DNA from: an uncultured Bacteroidales bacterium
GTDB taxonomy: Bacteria > Bacteroidota > Bacteroidia > Bacteroidales > UBA932
Length of the DNA stretch: 64,000 nucleotides
Direction: 5' to 3'
Assembly (NCBI GenBank): GCA_944325505.1
Contig: CALVAJ010000001.1
Coordinates: 1 to 64,000 of the forward strand
The translations under genes and the position numbers were made by a program. Shown piece after piece: positions 23,639 through 32,336 of the stretch. How positions within the stretch are numbered: the stretch's first letter is position 1; each line of letters opens with the position of its first letter. The notes beneath the pieces were generated by a model, which was given only the letters and a program-made list of their open reading frames with translations, searched no databases and was not told the origin of the DNA.

Positions 23639-24694
23639 ATGGTTTCTGAAAAAATTTCTGTCATCATCCCGGTTTACAACACCGAAAAATATGTTGAAAA
23701 GTCTGTCAGAAGCGTCATGGACCAGACATACAGGAATCTGGAAATCATCTGTGTAAATGACGGATCTACTGACGGATCAGCGGAGATTCTGTACAGGCTG
23801 CAGCAGGAAGACCCGAGAATAGTTATAGTTGAGAAACAGAATGGGGGACCGGGGGAGTCCAGAAACTATGGACTGGCTAAAGCGACATCCGAGTGGATCA
23901 GTTTCCTTGATTCGGACGATACTTTGCAGCCGGATACCTATGATACTATTTCTAAATCTTTTCAGTATAACCCTGATATGATAAACTTTAGTATCAGGGT
24001 CGTGTCGGAAAAGGAAGGAGAGCCAACGTCAACTGAGAAGAAATATTATTCCGTGAAGTATTCCGGTTTAGTAGAAATCAATGATGAAGTGATAAAACAT
24101 ACGGACGGATCTGCATCAAACAAACTGTTCAGAAAATCAATATTAGACAGATATGGTATCCGTTTCGAGAAAATCTATTATGAAGATTATACTTTCACAA
24201 TGCAGTATTGTTTTTGTATAAAAAAAGCGTATTATTTTCAGACTCAACTATATAATTATTTGAGGCATTCTGGAAGTATAATGGATGAAACATTCAATTC
24301 AACACCGAGGGCAATAGATCATCTTTATGCTGTAGAATATTTATATTCATTTCTTGCCAAGCATGATTTGATAAAATTACATGAGCAGGTTTTGGCTGAA
24401 GTCTTTAATGCTTATTATTGGTTAGCCATTAAATATACCGTATTGGATAGGAGGAAGGATGTAGTAGATTGTGCCAGTAAGATATATGACAAATATGATT
24501 TCCTGCATAATTATCTGGTGCGCAGACATATGAATGGCACCGTATACTACAAGAAAAGAAAAAGACACCATTTTGTCTCGGTTGTTTTGCAGATGTTTTT
24601 TTCCGCAAGATGGGAATTTATCGATTACAAGAGATACAAGGTTGTCAGACTGTTCAATATTATTATCTACAAGAAACCTTCGGAAGAAGATTAG
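23639..24694 (+). CDS. Family 2 glycosyltransferase, AT-rich
   Basis: A 351-residue GT-A enzyme starting MVSEKISVIIPVYNTEKYVEKSVRS. NDGSTDGSAEIL and LDSDDTLQPDTYD are the nucleotide- and metal-binding motifs. The frame extends to an earlier start at 23597, but that lies within the promoter-like TATTTTTG region, and the ATG at 23639 aligns with relatives. From about 24060 on the DNA is noticeably richer in A and T than its neighbours, with codons such as TTA, ATA and AAA, suggesting recent acquisition. Followed after 15 bases by another GT2 on the same strand. Acceptor unknown. Confidence 0.87.
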   Translation: MVSEKISVIIPVYNTEKYVEKSVRSVMDQTYRNLEIICVNDGSTDGSAEILYRLQQEDPRIVIVEKQNGGPGESRNYGLAKATSEWISFLDSDDTLQPDTYDTISKSFQYNPDMINFSIRVVSEKEGEPTSTEKKYYSVKYSGLVEINDEVIKHTDGSASNKLFRKSILDRYGIRFEKIYYEDYTFTMQYCFCIKKAYYFQTQLYNYLRHSGSIMDETFNSTPRAIDHLYAVEYLYSFLAKHDLIKLHEQVLAEVFNAYYWLAIKYTVLDRRKDVVDCASKIYDKYDFLHNYLVRRHMNGTVYYKKRKRHHFVSVVLQMFFSARWEFIDYKRYKVVRLFNIIIYKKPSEED

Positions 24695-24709
24695 TGTCGG
24701 GACGAACCT

Positions 24710-25657
24710 ATGGAAAAAGTAAGCATCATCATTCCTGTACACAATACGGAAAACTATCTGAGGAAGTGCGTGGATTCGGTACTGTCCCAGACATTGGAGG
24801 ATATCGAAGTGATCCTTGTGGAGAACGGCTCTGATGACGGTTCTCTGGAACTTTGTCGGAAACTGGCCGGTGAAGACGCTAGGGTAAAGTATATAAGCCT
24901 TGATAAAGGGGATCAGTCAAATGCCAGAAATGCAGGGGTTAAGATTGCTTCTTCTGAGTATGTGGGCTTTGTAGACAGCGATGATCTGATAGCTCCGGAC
25001 ATGTACGAGCGGATGTATGATGCTGCAGTGAGGAACGGGGCTGATGTAGTGAACTGCAACTATGTGAAAATCTATGATTCAGGCCGCAGACCGAAGTACC
25101 AGTATTGCGAAGACGGAACAGAGAAAGTCCTGACCCCCAAGGAAATGATAGCCCTGAACATGGAAGAGAAGATTTCCCAGTCCCAGTGCACGATGCTGGT
25201 CAGGAAAAGTATTGTCGAAAAAACCGGCTTTACGTGCGGGGTGAAATATGAAGACAGGCGCGGGACTTTTCTTTTTTATACCAAAGCCGGCAGATGCGTG
25301 CAGATAAACAGGTCCCTTTATTACTACCATCAGTATCGTGGAGGCATAGTAAGGAAAGGGTTGAGGAAATTCCGGACCAATTATGACTATGCTGCGGCGG
25401 ACTGTATACGGCTGGATTTTATCAGGAACTCGGGTATGTTTTCTCCATCGGAACAGGTGACGCTGGCTTCCAGGTCGGCCGATTCGTTCCTGAGAAAGCT
25501 GAACAGGATGCGCAGGGAAGCTTCCTGTAAAGAGGAAAAAGAGAAGCTCTACGCTATAATGAGGAATATTGCATTGATCCCGGAAGGCTGCCCTCTCTCA
25601 TTGAAAGCCAGGATTATCCGGTGGGCAGTCAGGAAAGTGCTGGCGGTCAGCCGCTGA
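24710..25657 (+). CDS. Family 2 glycosyltransferase
   Basis: A 315-residue GT-A transferase beginning MEKVSIIIPVHNTENYLRKCVDSVLSQT, with VENGSDDGSLELC and VDSDDLIAPDMYERM as sugar-nucleotide and metal motifs. The C-terminal third is basic (RKLNRMRREASCKEEKEK). It pairs with the upstream AT-rich GT2 on the plus strand; base composition here returns toward the local average. It is convergent with rfbC, their stops 12 bases apart. It presumably adds one sugar to the same surface polymer. Confidence 0.87.
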   Translation: MEKVSIIIPVHNTENYLRKCVDSVLSQTLEDIEVILVENGSDDGSLELCRKLAGEDARVKYISLDKGDQSNARNAGVKIASSEYVGFVDSDDLIAPDMYERMYDAAVRNGADVVNCNYVKIYDSGRRPKYQYCEDGTEKVLTPKEMIALNMEEKISQSQCTMLVRKSIVEKTGFTCGVKYEDRRGTFLFYTKAGRCVQINRSLYYYHQYRGGIVRKGLRKFRTNYDYAAADCIRLDFIRNSGMFSPSEQVTLASRSADSFLRKLNRMRREASCKEEKEKLYAIMRNIALIPEGCPLSLKARIIRWAVRKVLAVSR

Positions 25658-25668
25658 TCCCGGTCTGT

Positions 25669-26223
25669 CTAATAGATGAATGGGGAGTCAAAGTCTTTAA
25701 ACAGAGGGTGTCTTGTGTCCTTTTCACTTAGAATGGCCTTCTCAAAAGGGATTTTCCAGTCTATCCCAAGACTGCCGTCGAGAATGCTGATTCCTCCGTC
25801 CGACTCCGGATGGTAGAACTCATCGCATTTGTACTGGAAAACGGCTGTTTCGCTCAGTACAGCGAATCCGTGTGCAAATCCCTTCGGGATGAAGAACTGC
25901 AAGTGGTTGTCCTCGGTCAGTTCGACGGCTACATGTCTTCCGTATGTGGGCGAGCCTTTTCTTATATCTACCGCAACATCCAGGACGGCTCCCTTGACGC
26001 ACCTGACAAGCTTGGCCTGGGCATATGGCGGAGACTGGAAATGCAGGCCCCTCATGACCCCGTATGAAGACTTGCTCTCATTGTCCTGTATGAACATGGT
26101 TTCCTTTACATTGGCATTGAAATCCCTTTGGGAGAACGACTCGAAGAAGTATCCTCTGGCGTCTTCAAAAATTCGGGGTTCGATTATGACTGCTCCGTCT
26201 ATTTCCGTATGTGTTACCTTCAT
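25669..26223 (-). CDS. rfbC: dTDP-4-dehydrorhamnose 3,5-epimerase
   Basis: A 184-residue cupin-fold enzyme for the third step of dTDP-L-rhamnose synthesis. [21 protein letters not shown] is the usual N-terminus. The catalytic H61 is in MRGLHFQSPP, followed by KLVRCVKGAVLDVAVDIR, and FIPKGFAHGFAVLSETAVFQYKC carries the active-site tyrosine. The open frame reaches 26370, but the ATG at 26223 matches the family and overlaps the rfbA stop by one base (TAATG), a sign of translational coupling. RfbB and RfbD are not in the window, so the pathway is completed elsewhere. Confidence 0.95.
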   Translation of the reverse strand: MKVTHTEIDGAVIIEPRIFEDARGYFFESFSQRDFNANVKETMFIQDNESKSSYGVMRGLHFQSPPYAQAKLVRCVKGAVLDVAVDIRKGSPTYGRHVAVELTEDNHLQFFIPKGFAHGFAVLSETAVFQYKCDEFYHPESDGGISILDGSLGIDWKIPFEKAILSEKDTRHPLFKDFDSPFIY

Positions 26224-27125
26224 TACAGATTCTCCTTGCCTGTGCGGTTGACTTCGTCTATTACTTTTAGCAGGTACTGCCCGTACTGGTTTTTCAGCAT
26301 CGGCCGCGCCACTTCTCTCATCTTTTCTTCGCTGATCCATCCGTGACGGTATGCTATCTCCTCCAGACATGCTATTTTAAGGCCCTGGCGCTTTTCGATC
26401 ACTTCAACGAATATAGATGCGTCGGCAAGGGAGTCGTGCGTGCCCGTATCCAGCCATGCGAAGCCTCTCTCCATTGTCTGGACCTTCAGTTCCCCGTCTT
26501 TCAGGAATTCCTGGTTTACACTTGTTATTTCGAGTTCTCCGCGTGCCGACGGTTTTATGTGTTTTGCTACATCCACTACCTTGTTCGGATAGAAGTAAAG
26601 ACCTATGACGGCATAGCTGCTCTTGGGATTCTTGGGTTTTTCCTCGATGCTCAGACAGTTCCCTTCCCTGTCGAACTCCGCTACCCCGTATCTTTCCGGA
26701 TCATCGACCCGGTAGCCGAAAACGGTAGCCTTCGAGTCTTTTTCGGCTGCCCTGACGGCTTCCTTGAGGAGTCCTGTAAGGCCTGCTCCATGAAAAATAT
26801 TGTCTCCGAGTACAAGGCATACGCTGTCTTTCCCGATGAAATCCTCCCCTATGATGAATGCCTGGGCCAGACCGTCAGGACTCGGCTGTTCTGCATACTC
26901 GAAGTGCACTCCGAAATCGGAACCGTCTCCGAGAAGCCTTTCGAATCCCGGCAGATCCTGCGGTGTGGATATGACCAGTATATCCCTTATTCCGGCGAGC
27001 ATGAGCACCGAAATCGGATAATAGACCATAGGCTTGTCATAAATCGGGAGGAGCTGTTTGCTCACGCCTTTTGTGATCGGGTACAGCCTCGTTCCGGAGC
27101 CTCCTGCCAGCACTATTCCTTTCAT
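26223..27125 (-). CDS. rfbA: Glucose-1-phosphate thymidylyltransferase
   Basis: A 300-residue nucleotidyltransferase that makes dTDP-glucose from dTTP and glucose-1-phosphate, the first step of dTDP-rhamnose synthesis. The signature [28 protein letters not shown] starts at residue 6. VLGDNIFHG is the metal-binding region, and the later [18 protein letters not shown] and [12 protein letters not shown] segments are typical. It is co-transcribed with rfbC, and about 25 bases separate it from the upstream transferase-like gene, consistent with one minus-strand operon from 29964 down to 25669. Confidence 0.97.
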   Translation of the reverse strand: MKGIVLAGGSGTRLYPITKGVSKQLLPIYDKPMVYYPISVLMLAGIRDILVISTPQDLPGFERLLGDGSDFGVHFEYAEQPSPDGLAQAFIIGEDFIGKDSVCLVLGDNIFHGAGLTGLLKEAVRAAEKDSKATVFGYRVDDPERYGVAEFDREGNCLSIEEKPKNPKSSYAVIGLYFYPNKVVDVAKHIKPSARGELEITSVNQEFLKDGELKVQTMERGFAWLDTGTHDSLADASIFVEVIEKRQGLKIACLEEIAYRHGWISEEKMREVARPMLKNQYGQYLLKVIDEVNRTGKENL

Positions 27126-27148
27126 ATGTATTTACTTTTTATGTGCAA

Positions 27149-28111
27149 TTATTCAATCCGTATCCTTTCGAAAGGGACATCGTTTATTTTTGCGGCATAC
27201 ATCGGGAATTCGCTCTGATACATTATTGATGTCCCGATGCAAGAGACTTTCTGCGCTCCTGCCAGCATGAAGAAATCCAGGAATGATTTTATGTAAGGTT
27301 TATGGTTGCCGTCTTTCTTTTCAGGCCTGGAGCCGTCCATATGTGAGAGGCTGCCAGGAATTATGAACACGCCGTTTATTTCCGAGGCCATTTTAAGGAA
27401 ACTTACGCTGTCGGACGTTACGAGCAACGGAGTCCCGGGGGGGGCTTCGGATAAGGTGTCTCTTACGGACTGCAGGCATTTGCCGATGAGGGTATCTCTC
27501 TCGGATTTGTCTTCTATCGGCTTGAATCTGTACTCGGGGAAATCGCCCAGAAGGTTCTGGAAGCGGAAAACGGCCGCATTGTACTTTTCTCCGATCTGTT
27601 CCCTGAGGGAGGAGAGCTGTCTTTCCAGTTCAGGAGCCGGCCTGAACAGTTCTTTAAAAAGCGTTCCCCATTCGTATGATGTGTTTCCGGTCCTGTTGAG
27701 GACTTCCAGCAGGTCCATGTTTCCGTAGAAATGCAGCTGCTTCCTGGTCCTGAGACTGATAAGACGTTTCCCGTCCTCTCCTCTCAGGTACATTATCCGG
27801 CTGCCTTTTATGCTTTCGTCCAGTTCCCCGTCCTTGAGCGTCCAGTCGTATGATGCCGGTAACAGATAGTCTTCCAGCCGGAACGGATAGGTGTACAGTA
27901 TCCTGAATTCCAGTCCTCTCTGCTTACAGTATGCATATAGGGAGACAATGCCTTTGAATCTGTCGCACATTCCGCCATGGTATTGTCTGCCGTCTACCAT
28001 AGCTATCATTGCCTGTTTTTCCGGTTTTGGCCTTTTCCTGCTGAAAGACAGGTATTTTAAGGCCATTATTTTTTCTTTTATTATATGTTCGGCTATTCTG
28101 TCGAATGTCAT
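27149..28111 (-). CDS. Unassigned transferase-like protein of the glycan cluster
   Basis: A 320-residue soluble protein of no family I can name firmly. The segment GGMCDRFKGIVSLYAYCKQRGLEFRI near residue 45 resembles the nucleotide-binding N-terminus of fucosyltransferase-like enzymes (GT11/GT23/NodZ group). LLVTSDSVSFLKMA and the closing FLDFFMLAGAQKVSCIGTSIMYQSEF fit the C-terminal donor-binding half of that fold. The frame opens at 28171 inside Stealth copy B; I chose the ATG at 28111, 11 bases after that gene's stop. Its place between Stealth B and rfbA supports a glycan role; fucosyl transfer is only a suggestion. Confidence 0.7.
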   Translation of the reverse strand: MTFDRIAEHIIKEKIMALKYLSFSRKRPKPEKQAMIAMVDGRQYHGGMCDRFKGIVSLYAYCKQRGLEFRILYTYPFRLEDYLLPASYDWTLKDGELDESIKGSRIMYLRGEDGKRLISLRTRKQLHFYGNMDLLEVLNRTGNTSYEWGTLFKELFRPAPELERQLSSLREQIGEKYNAAVFRFQNLLGDFPEYRFKPIEDKSERDTLIGKCLQSVRDTLSEAPPGTPLLVTSDSVSFLKMASEINGVFIIPGSLSHMDGSRPEKKDGNHKPYIKSFLDFFMLAGAQKVSCIGTSIMYQSEFPMYAAKINDVPFERIRIE

Positions 28112-28122
28112 TGGATATGGGA

Positions 28123-29112
28123 TTAAAATGTGGCTGGGGTCTGTTCGATGGAAAGCCGTCTGCGTATCCACCTTGTGGCCGTTTCAATGTCTTTTTCCGA
28201 TGCGTATCCGAGGGAATTGAAACAGCAGAAAAGGGCTGTCTTTGACTTGTCGAATCTCCGCAGTTTTCTTTCCATGTATCCCGGTCTGTCTTTCGGCTTT
28301 ATATACAGGTCTTTCCCTTTTCTCGGCTTTACCGTGCATGCCCCGCCTGCAGTTCCGAGCAGATAGCACAGTTCCTGAGGGTTGTACTGGAAAGGCTCGC
28401 GGAAACGCGGCCTCATGTTCTTTTCCATTGCTTCCGGATGCTCCGTATAGAATTTTTCGAAAACACTGCGTTTCTGTGCCAGAGGGATATGTCCGATATA
28501 GAGGAAATGCCTTTTTTCCCCTGCCACATCGGCGGCATTGATCATGGCATCCTTGAATCCGAAAATCCTGACGCCTCCCCTTTTGGGCTTTACCGCCCTG
28601 AGCAGTTTTCCGAAATGCAGGCTGAACTTCGATGCATAGCATATGGCCTTGCCGTCCTGGAAAAAGTCCTCACGGGTAACGGGGGATATCAGCATGAAAT
28701 CATCGTTCAGGTAGATATAGTGCTCGCTCAGACCGGGTATGCGCCATAGCATGGTCTCTATAGAGAGGGAATTGAATACCGGGAGACAGTCTTCATAGCC
28801 TCTGTATATGACCTTGTGGTCGATGATTTCCACTTCGGTTTCCGTTTCAGGGAAGAACCTTCCGATAAAATCCCCCAGCTGCGGGTCCTGCCCGTCCGTG
28901 ACAATGAAGATTTTTCTGATGAAAGGAGCGAATCTCAGAAGAGAAGCTACGCAATAATAGATTTCCCCTATGCTCGAGAACCGGATCTCTCCTCCTACTT
29001 CGTCATTCTGTGTCTGGTCCTTCGTGGCGAATCTGAGCCGTTTCTCCCTGTGGGCCGGGTCATCTCCGTCCACCCATGCAATAACGGCATCTATCGGGTA
29101 TGTGTCAGTCAT
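28123..29112 (-). CDS. Stealth-family sugar-phosphate transferase, copy B
   Basis: A 329-residue paralog of the protein at 20268-21260, sharing the same length and conserved regions: IDAVIAWVDGDDPAHREKRL, the FAPFIRKIFIVTDGQDP block, VEIIDHKVIYRGYEDCLP, YLNDDFMLISP and the C-terminal FCCFNSLGYASEKD. The two copies differ along their whole length, so the duplication is old and they may have different donors or acceptors. It lies in the minus-strand operon between a glycosyltransferase (18 bases) and the unassigned transferase. The Stealth family is known for phosphodiester-linked capsules and for structures that mimic host-type glycans. Confidence 0.88.
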   Translation of the reverse strand: MTDTYPIDAVIAWVDGDDPAHREKRLRFATKDQTQNDEVGGEIRFSSIGEIYYCVASLLRFAPFIRKIFIVTDGQDPQLGDFIGRFFPETETEVEIIDHKVIYRGYEDCLPVFNSLSIETMLWRIPGLSEHYIYLNDDFMLISPVTREDFFQDGKAICYASKFSLHFGKLLRAVKPKRGGVRIFGFKDAMINAADVAGEKRHFLYIGHIPLAQKRSVFEKFYTEHPEAMEKNMRPRFREPFQYNPQELCYLLGTAGGACTVKPRKGKDLYIKPKDRPGYMERKLRRFDKSKTALFCCFNSLGYASEKDIETATRWIRRRLSIEQTPATF

Positions 29113-29130
29113 GATGGAATCGGTATGTAA

Positions 29131-29964
29131 TCAGACGATAGAACTGAATCGGTCCGGAATCCTGACGACTATGTCCATGTTGAGCATGGCCGGCTTGTTC
29201 CAAGCGTACGGGGGTCTGATAAATGTCTGGAGAATCCTCGCCTTGCGGGTCCATTTCTCCCAGTCACGGCTTTTCTTGCGGGTGACCAGATTGATGGTCC
29301 TTGCCCGTTTGGCCAGGTGCCTTCCCCATCCTGCGGCCTGGCGGTCCTTGTCGTTGAACCGGGCCTCTATTCTCTTGAGGTCGAAATACCCGAAATGGAA
29401 AAGGAATAGCCCCGGCGCGATGTGGAAGTTGTGCCCTTTTATCCGGTGGAAGCCGGAACCCCATGTGACAGGTTCGGTCAATATTGACGGTTTCGTGTAT
29501 CTGGTGCCGAGAAGTCCGTATCTGCGCTGCGAAAGGAAAGGCTTCGACGGGTCTATCTCTGATTCGCATCCGGTATGCTGGCCCACATCCACCCCGAGAG
29601 CCGATACGGATGTGTGTTTCTTCATTTTGCTGAGATATTCTGCCAGGGACATGTGCAGGTCAGGGTCGACGATGATGAATTCATCCGCATCCGTTCCGAT
29701 GACCATGTCATATTTTTCCAGAAGCCGCGCTGCCTGTCCTGAAAGGAATTTGAGCCGTCCTTTTTCGGCCTCCACCACTTTCCCGGGGATTTTGTCGCAT
29801 GCAGTGACATGTGTGCCGCTGCACCATTCAGGTATTTCCTGATCCTTTCCGTCCAGAAAGATGTACAGGTTTTCTTTACCGAGTTCGGCCCCGTAGTAGT
29901 CTACCCATTTGCGCAGGTAGAACTCATCGTTCCGGACCATTGTTACAGCACAGATTCTTTTCAT
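29131..29964 (-). CDS. GT-A glycosyltransferase (family 2 / GT92-like)
   Basis: A 277-residue protein beginning MKRICAVTMVRNDEFYLRKWVDYYG, the opening of glycosyltransferases of the DUF23/GT92 and related GT2 groups. IGTDADEFIIVDPDL contains the metal-binding DxD, and the C-terminal half is basic and histidine-rich (VTWGSGFHRIKGHNFHIAPGLFLFHFGYFD). The longer frame from 30018 lacks a sensible start context, so I used 29964. It is the first gene of the minus-strand glycan operon; TATCTTTG on that strand at 30016-30023 is a likely -7 element about 50 bases upstream. Sugar specificity unknown. Confidence 0.82.
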   Translation of the reverse strand: MKRICAVTMVRNDEFYLRKWVDYYGAELGKENLYIFLDGKDQEIPEWCSGTHVTACDKIPGKVVEAEKGRLKFLSGQAARLLEKYDMVIGTDADEFIIVDPDLHMSLAEYLSKMKKHTSVSALGVDVGQHTGCESEIDPSKPFLSQRRYGLLGTRYTKPSILTEPVTWGSGFHRIKGHNFHIAPGLFLFHFGYFDLKRIEARFNDKDRQAAGWGRHLAKRARTINLVTRKKSRDWEKWTRKARILQTFIRPPYAWNKPAMLNMDIVVRIPDRFSSIV

Positions 29965-30086
29965 TGGGTATTGTCGTTTTAACGTTTCCGGCGCAATGGC
30001 CTGACGCCATTTGCGCAAAGATAAGAAATCCGTTTATATATAGAATAAAAAAGCGTATCTTTACCGCCCTATTCCAGTATTTGACA
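29965..30086. promoter_or_regulatory. Divergent promoter region, glycan operon and LpxL-type gene
   Basis: Minus strand: TATCTTTG at 30016-30023 (exact -7, no clear -33) for the glycan operon. Plus strand: TTTA (30033-30036), 19 bases, TATCTTTA (30056-30063), each one base off consensus, for the acyltransferase starting at 30087. Confidence 0.5.
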
Positions 30087-30962
30087 ATGAAACAGGATAC
30101 GAAATACAGAGTGCTTCTGAGTCTTCTTTCCGTTGCGGCCCGCCTGCCTTCCGGTCTTCTGTATCTGTTCAGCGACATAGGGTATGTTATAGTCTATCAT
30201 ATAGTCAGGTACAGGCGCGATATTGTCAGGCACAATCTGGAACTTGTCTTCGGGACTTCTGACAGGAAAGCGCTGCGGAGGACCGAAAGGGAGTTCTACC
30301 GCCACCTGTGCGACTGTATCGTGGAAACGGTAAAGCTCCTGCATATTTCCGATGCCGAGGTGGACAGGAGGGTGGAAGTGACCAACGGAGAATATGTCGA
30401 CGGGATAATACGTTCCGGACATTCGGTCGTTCTGTTTCTCGGTCACTACGGGAACTGGGAATGGGTCCAGGCCATAATCCATCATTTCAGCGAGCCTCTT
30501 GTCGGAGGGCAGATCTACAAGCCCCTGCATGACAAGGTTATGGACCGGATTATGCTGAAAATCAGATCGAGGTTCGGGCTGGAATGCATCCCTCAGGAAA
30601 GGGCAGTGCGCAGGCTTCTTGAGATAGAGCGCAGCGGACAGAAGTTCGTTATCGGATTCATTTCTGACCAGAGACCTTCCGGTGTGCTGCATCACTGGAC
30701 TGCTTTCCTGGGGCAGGATACCCCTTATGTCATAGGCGGGGAAACCATCGGAAATCACGTTGACGCCAGATTTGTATATCTGGATGTCATGAAAACATCC
30801 AGAGGACATTACCGTCTGACCTTCTGCCCGGTAGTCCCGGATCCGGAAGACAAAGGCCCTGATCCTTATACCAGGGAATTCATGAAGATGCTCGAAAAGA
30901 CCATATACAGGGCCCCTGCCTACTGGCTGTGGTCGCACAAAAGGTGGAAACGCCAGCGTTAG
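30087..30962 (+). CDS. LpxL/HtrB-family lipid A acyltransferase
   Basis: A 291-residue inner-membrane acyltransferase of the lauroyl/myristoyl (LPLAT) family that adds a secondary acyl chain to lipid A. A hydrophobic N-terminal anchor (residues 9-40) precedes the catalytic motif H120-Y-G-N-W-E125, the HX4E of the family. DQRPSGVLHHWTAFLGQDTPYVIG is the second conserved block, and the C-terminal PAYWLWSHKRWK is typical. The frame opens upstream at 29811 across the divergent gene; the ATG at 30087 is the only plausible start. Its position next to the glycan cluster fits lipopolysaccharide assembly. Which acyl position it modifies is unknown. Confidence 0.92.
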   Translation: MKQDTKYRVLLSLLSVAARLPSGLLYLFSDIGYVIVYHIVRYRRDIVRHNLELVFGTSDRKALRRTEREFYRHLCDCIVETVKLLHISDAEVDRRVEVTNGEYVDGIIRSGHSVVLFLGHYGNWEWVQAIIHHFSEPLVGGQIYKPLHDKVMDRIMLKIRSRFGLECIPQERAVRRLLEIERSGQKFVIGFISDQRPSGVLHHWTAFLGQDTPYVIGGETIGNHVDARFVYLDVMKTSRGHYRLTFCPVVPDPEDKGPDPYTREFMKMLEKTIYRAPAYWLWSHKRWKRQR

Positions 30963-30967
30963 GCGCT

Positions 30968-32251
30968 CTACAGCCCCAGCTCTACCTGGAACCTTATTCC
31001 CCACCTGTCATATCCGGCCATGGCCGGAACTGCATCTTTCATATGGTTGTATGAGACATCCAGCTGTACTTTCAGACTGTGGCCTATGATGTACCGCGTT
31101 ACGCCGACGGTGCTCTGGTTCCATCTGCCATAACCTTCCAGGCTGCGGATTTCCCTGTCCGGAAACATGGTGGAGTTCCTGATCGCCACTTCCCATTTCC
31201 CGTCGAAAAGGTAGCTGGACTGCAGGTTCAGTCCCGATCCGGTATAGATATGCTGCCCGTCGGAAAGCAGCGGCGACTGCGGCGTGTATCTGCCGAGATA
31301 GTCTGCGGCGAAGGCGAATCCCTTGTATTTCAGTACCATGTCTGCATAATAGGAGGCTATGTCGCGCGTTTCGTTCCCGCTCATGACAGCTCCTTTCCAG
31401 CCCTGGACGCGCCGGGCGTTGTCGTTGAAGGTATAGCCTATTCCTAGCATCAGTTTCGGGGTCTCTTCCCGGTCCAGATCCCCTTCAATGTACTCGCCTT
31501 TGCCGTGGAACCGCCCCATCGGATAGAATTCCAGCCGTCCCGTATATGCGAACCCTCCGGCTCCGGCCGAAGACGTATTCCAGTTCCGTCCTTCTCCGAG
31601 CGTGACGGAGGCCTTTGCTGCCAGTGCGAAAGAATCATAGTCTCCGTAATAGTATTCTCCGAAGAATCCCATGTCCCTGTCTCCTCCGAATTCGCTGTTT
31701 ACTATGCTCCTGTCGACGAACTGCAGAGCGCTTGAAGAGTTGACCCTGGCGCGGTTGGTCTTGACTTTTGTCTGTCCGAAGCCTATATTCCATGAGGAGT
31801 TCGGCATGAAGTACACTATGGCATCACGGATGAGGTTCATGTTTCCGTTCGGGATTACTTCCGAGTCATAGCTCGAGAATCCGAGCTGTATCGAATATAT
31901 GAACTTCGGCGAGAATATGTATCCGTCGAAGCGCAGCCTGAGCCTCTTGATCTGCGCTTCCGTTTCCGTCAGACCGAAATCCCGGCCGAAAGACATTCCC
32001 AGCATGTTCTGCATCCTGAAGCGCAGGGTCATCTCATAGCTTTCGTTTTTGGGGCGGAACGTTATGCCTTTGCCTATTTCGATGTTCGGCAGGTTCTTGA
32101 TGCTTTCCAGTATTTCCTCTTTGCTGTCGAGGGAGTCGGCAATGAATGATTCTATCCGGTCCGTCCCGGAGACCTTTTCTTCCGTGCCCCGGGCCGCCAT
32201 GCCCAGCGGCAGGGTGAGAACGATGAGTGTGATTGCTGCGAAATGTTTCAT
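30968..32251 (-). CDS. Outer-membrane porin of the OprO/OprP (porin O/P) family
   Basis: A 427-residue exported protein. MKHFAAITLIVLTLPLGMAARG is the signal peptide, and the start at 32251 was chosen because it begins exactly there. Residues 55-100 (TLRFRMQNM, AQIKRLRLRFDGYIFSPKFIYSIQLGFSS) are the first strands of the phosphate-selective porin O/P barrel, and strand-like repeats continue to the end (GIRFQVELGL). It would form a diffusion channel; substrate cannot be predicted, as many Bacteroidetes members are not phosphate-specific. Its stop is five bases from that of the convergent acyltransferase. Confidence 0.88.
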   Translation of the reverse strand: MKHFAAITLIVLTLPLGMAARGTEEKVSGTDRIESFIADSLDSKEEILESIKNLPNIEIGKGITFRPKNESYEMTLRFRMQNMLGMSFGRDFGLTETEAQIKRLRLRFDGYIFSPKFIYSIQLGFSSYDSEVIPNGNMNLIRDAIVYFMPNSSWNIGFGQTKVKTNRARVNSSSALQFVDRSIVNSEFGGDRDMGFFGEYYYGDYDSFALAAKASVTLGEGRNWNTSSAGAGGFAYTGRLEFYPMGRFHGKGEYIEGDLDREETPKLMLGIGYTFNDNARRVQGWKGAVMSGNETRDIASYYADMVLKYKGFAFAADYLGRYTPQSPLLSDGQHIYTGSGLNLQSSYLFDGKWEVAIRNSTMFPDREIRSLEGYGRWNQSTVGVTRYIIGHSLKVQLDVSYNHMKDAVPAMAGYDRWGIRFQVELGL

Positions 32252-32336
32252 TTTCAGTCTGGGAACTGGTTTTTTGAGTGTTCCGGCGCAAATGTCGGCC
32301 GACTTTCTGAAATGAATGTGAAATGCCGGAGGGAAT

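Noticed and set aside
25669-26370. A longer RfbC starting at 26370
   Set aside because: The extra 49 residues are basic, motif-free and lie inside rfbA; the ATG at 26223 matches the family and gives the usual one-base overlap.
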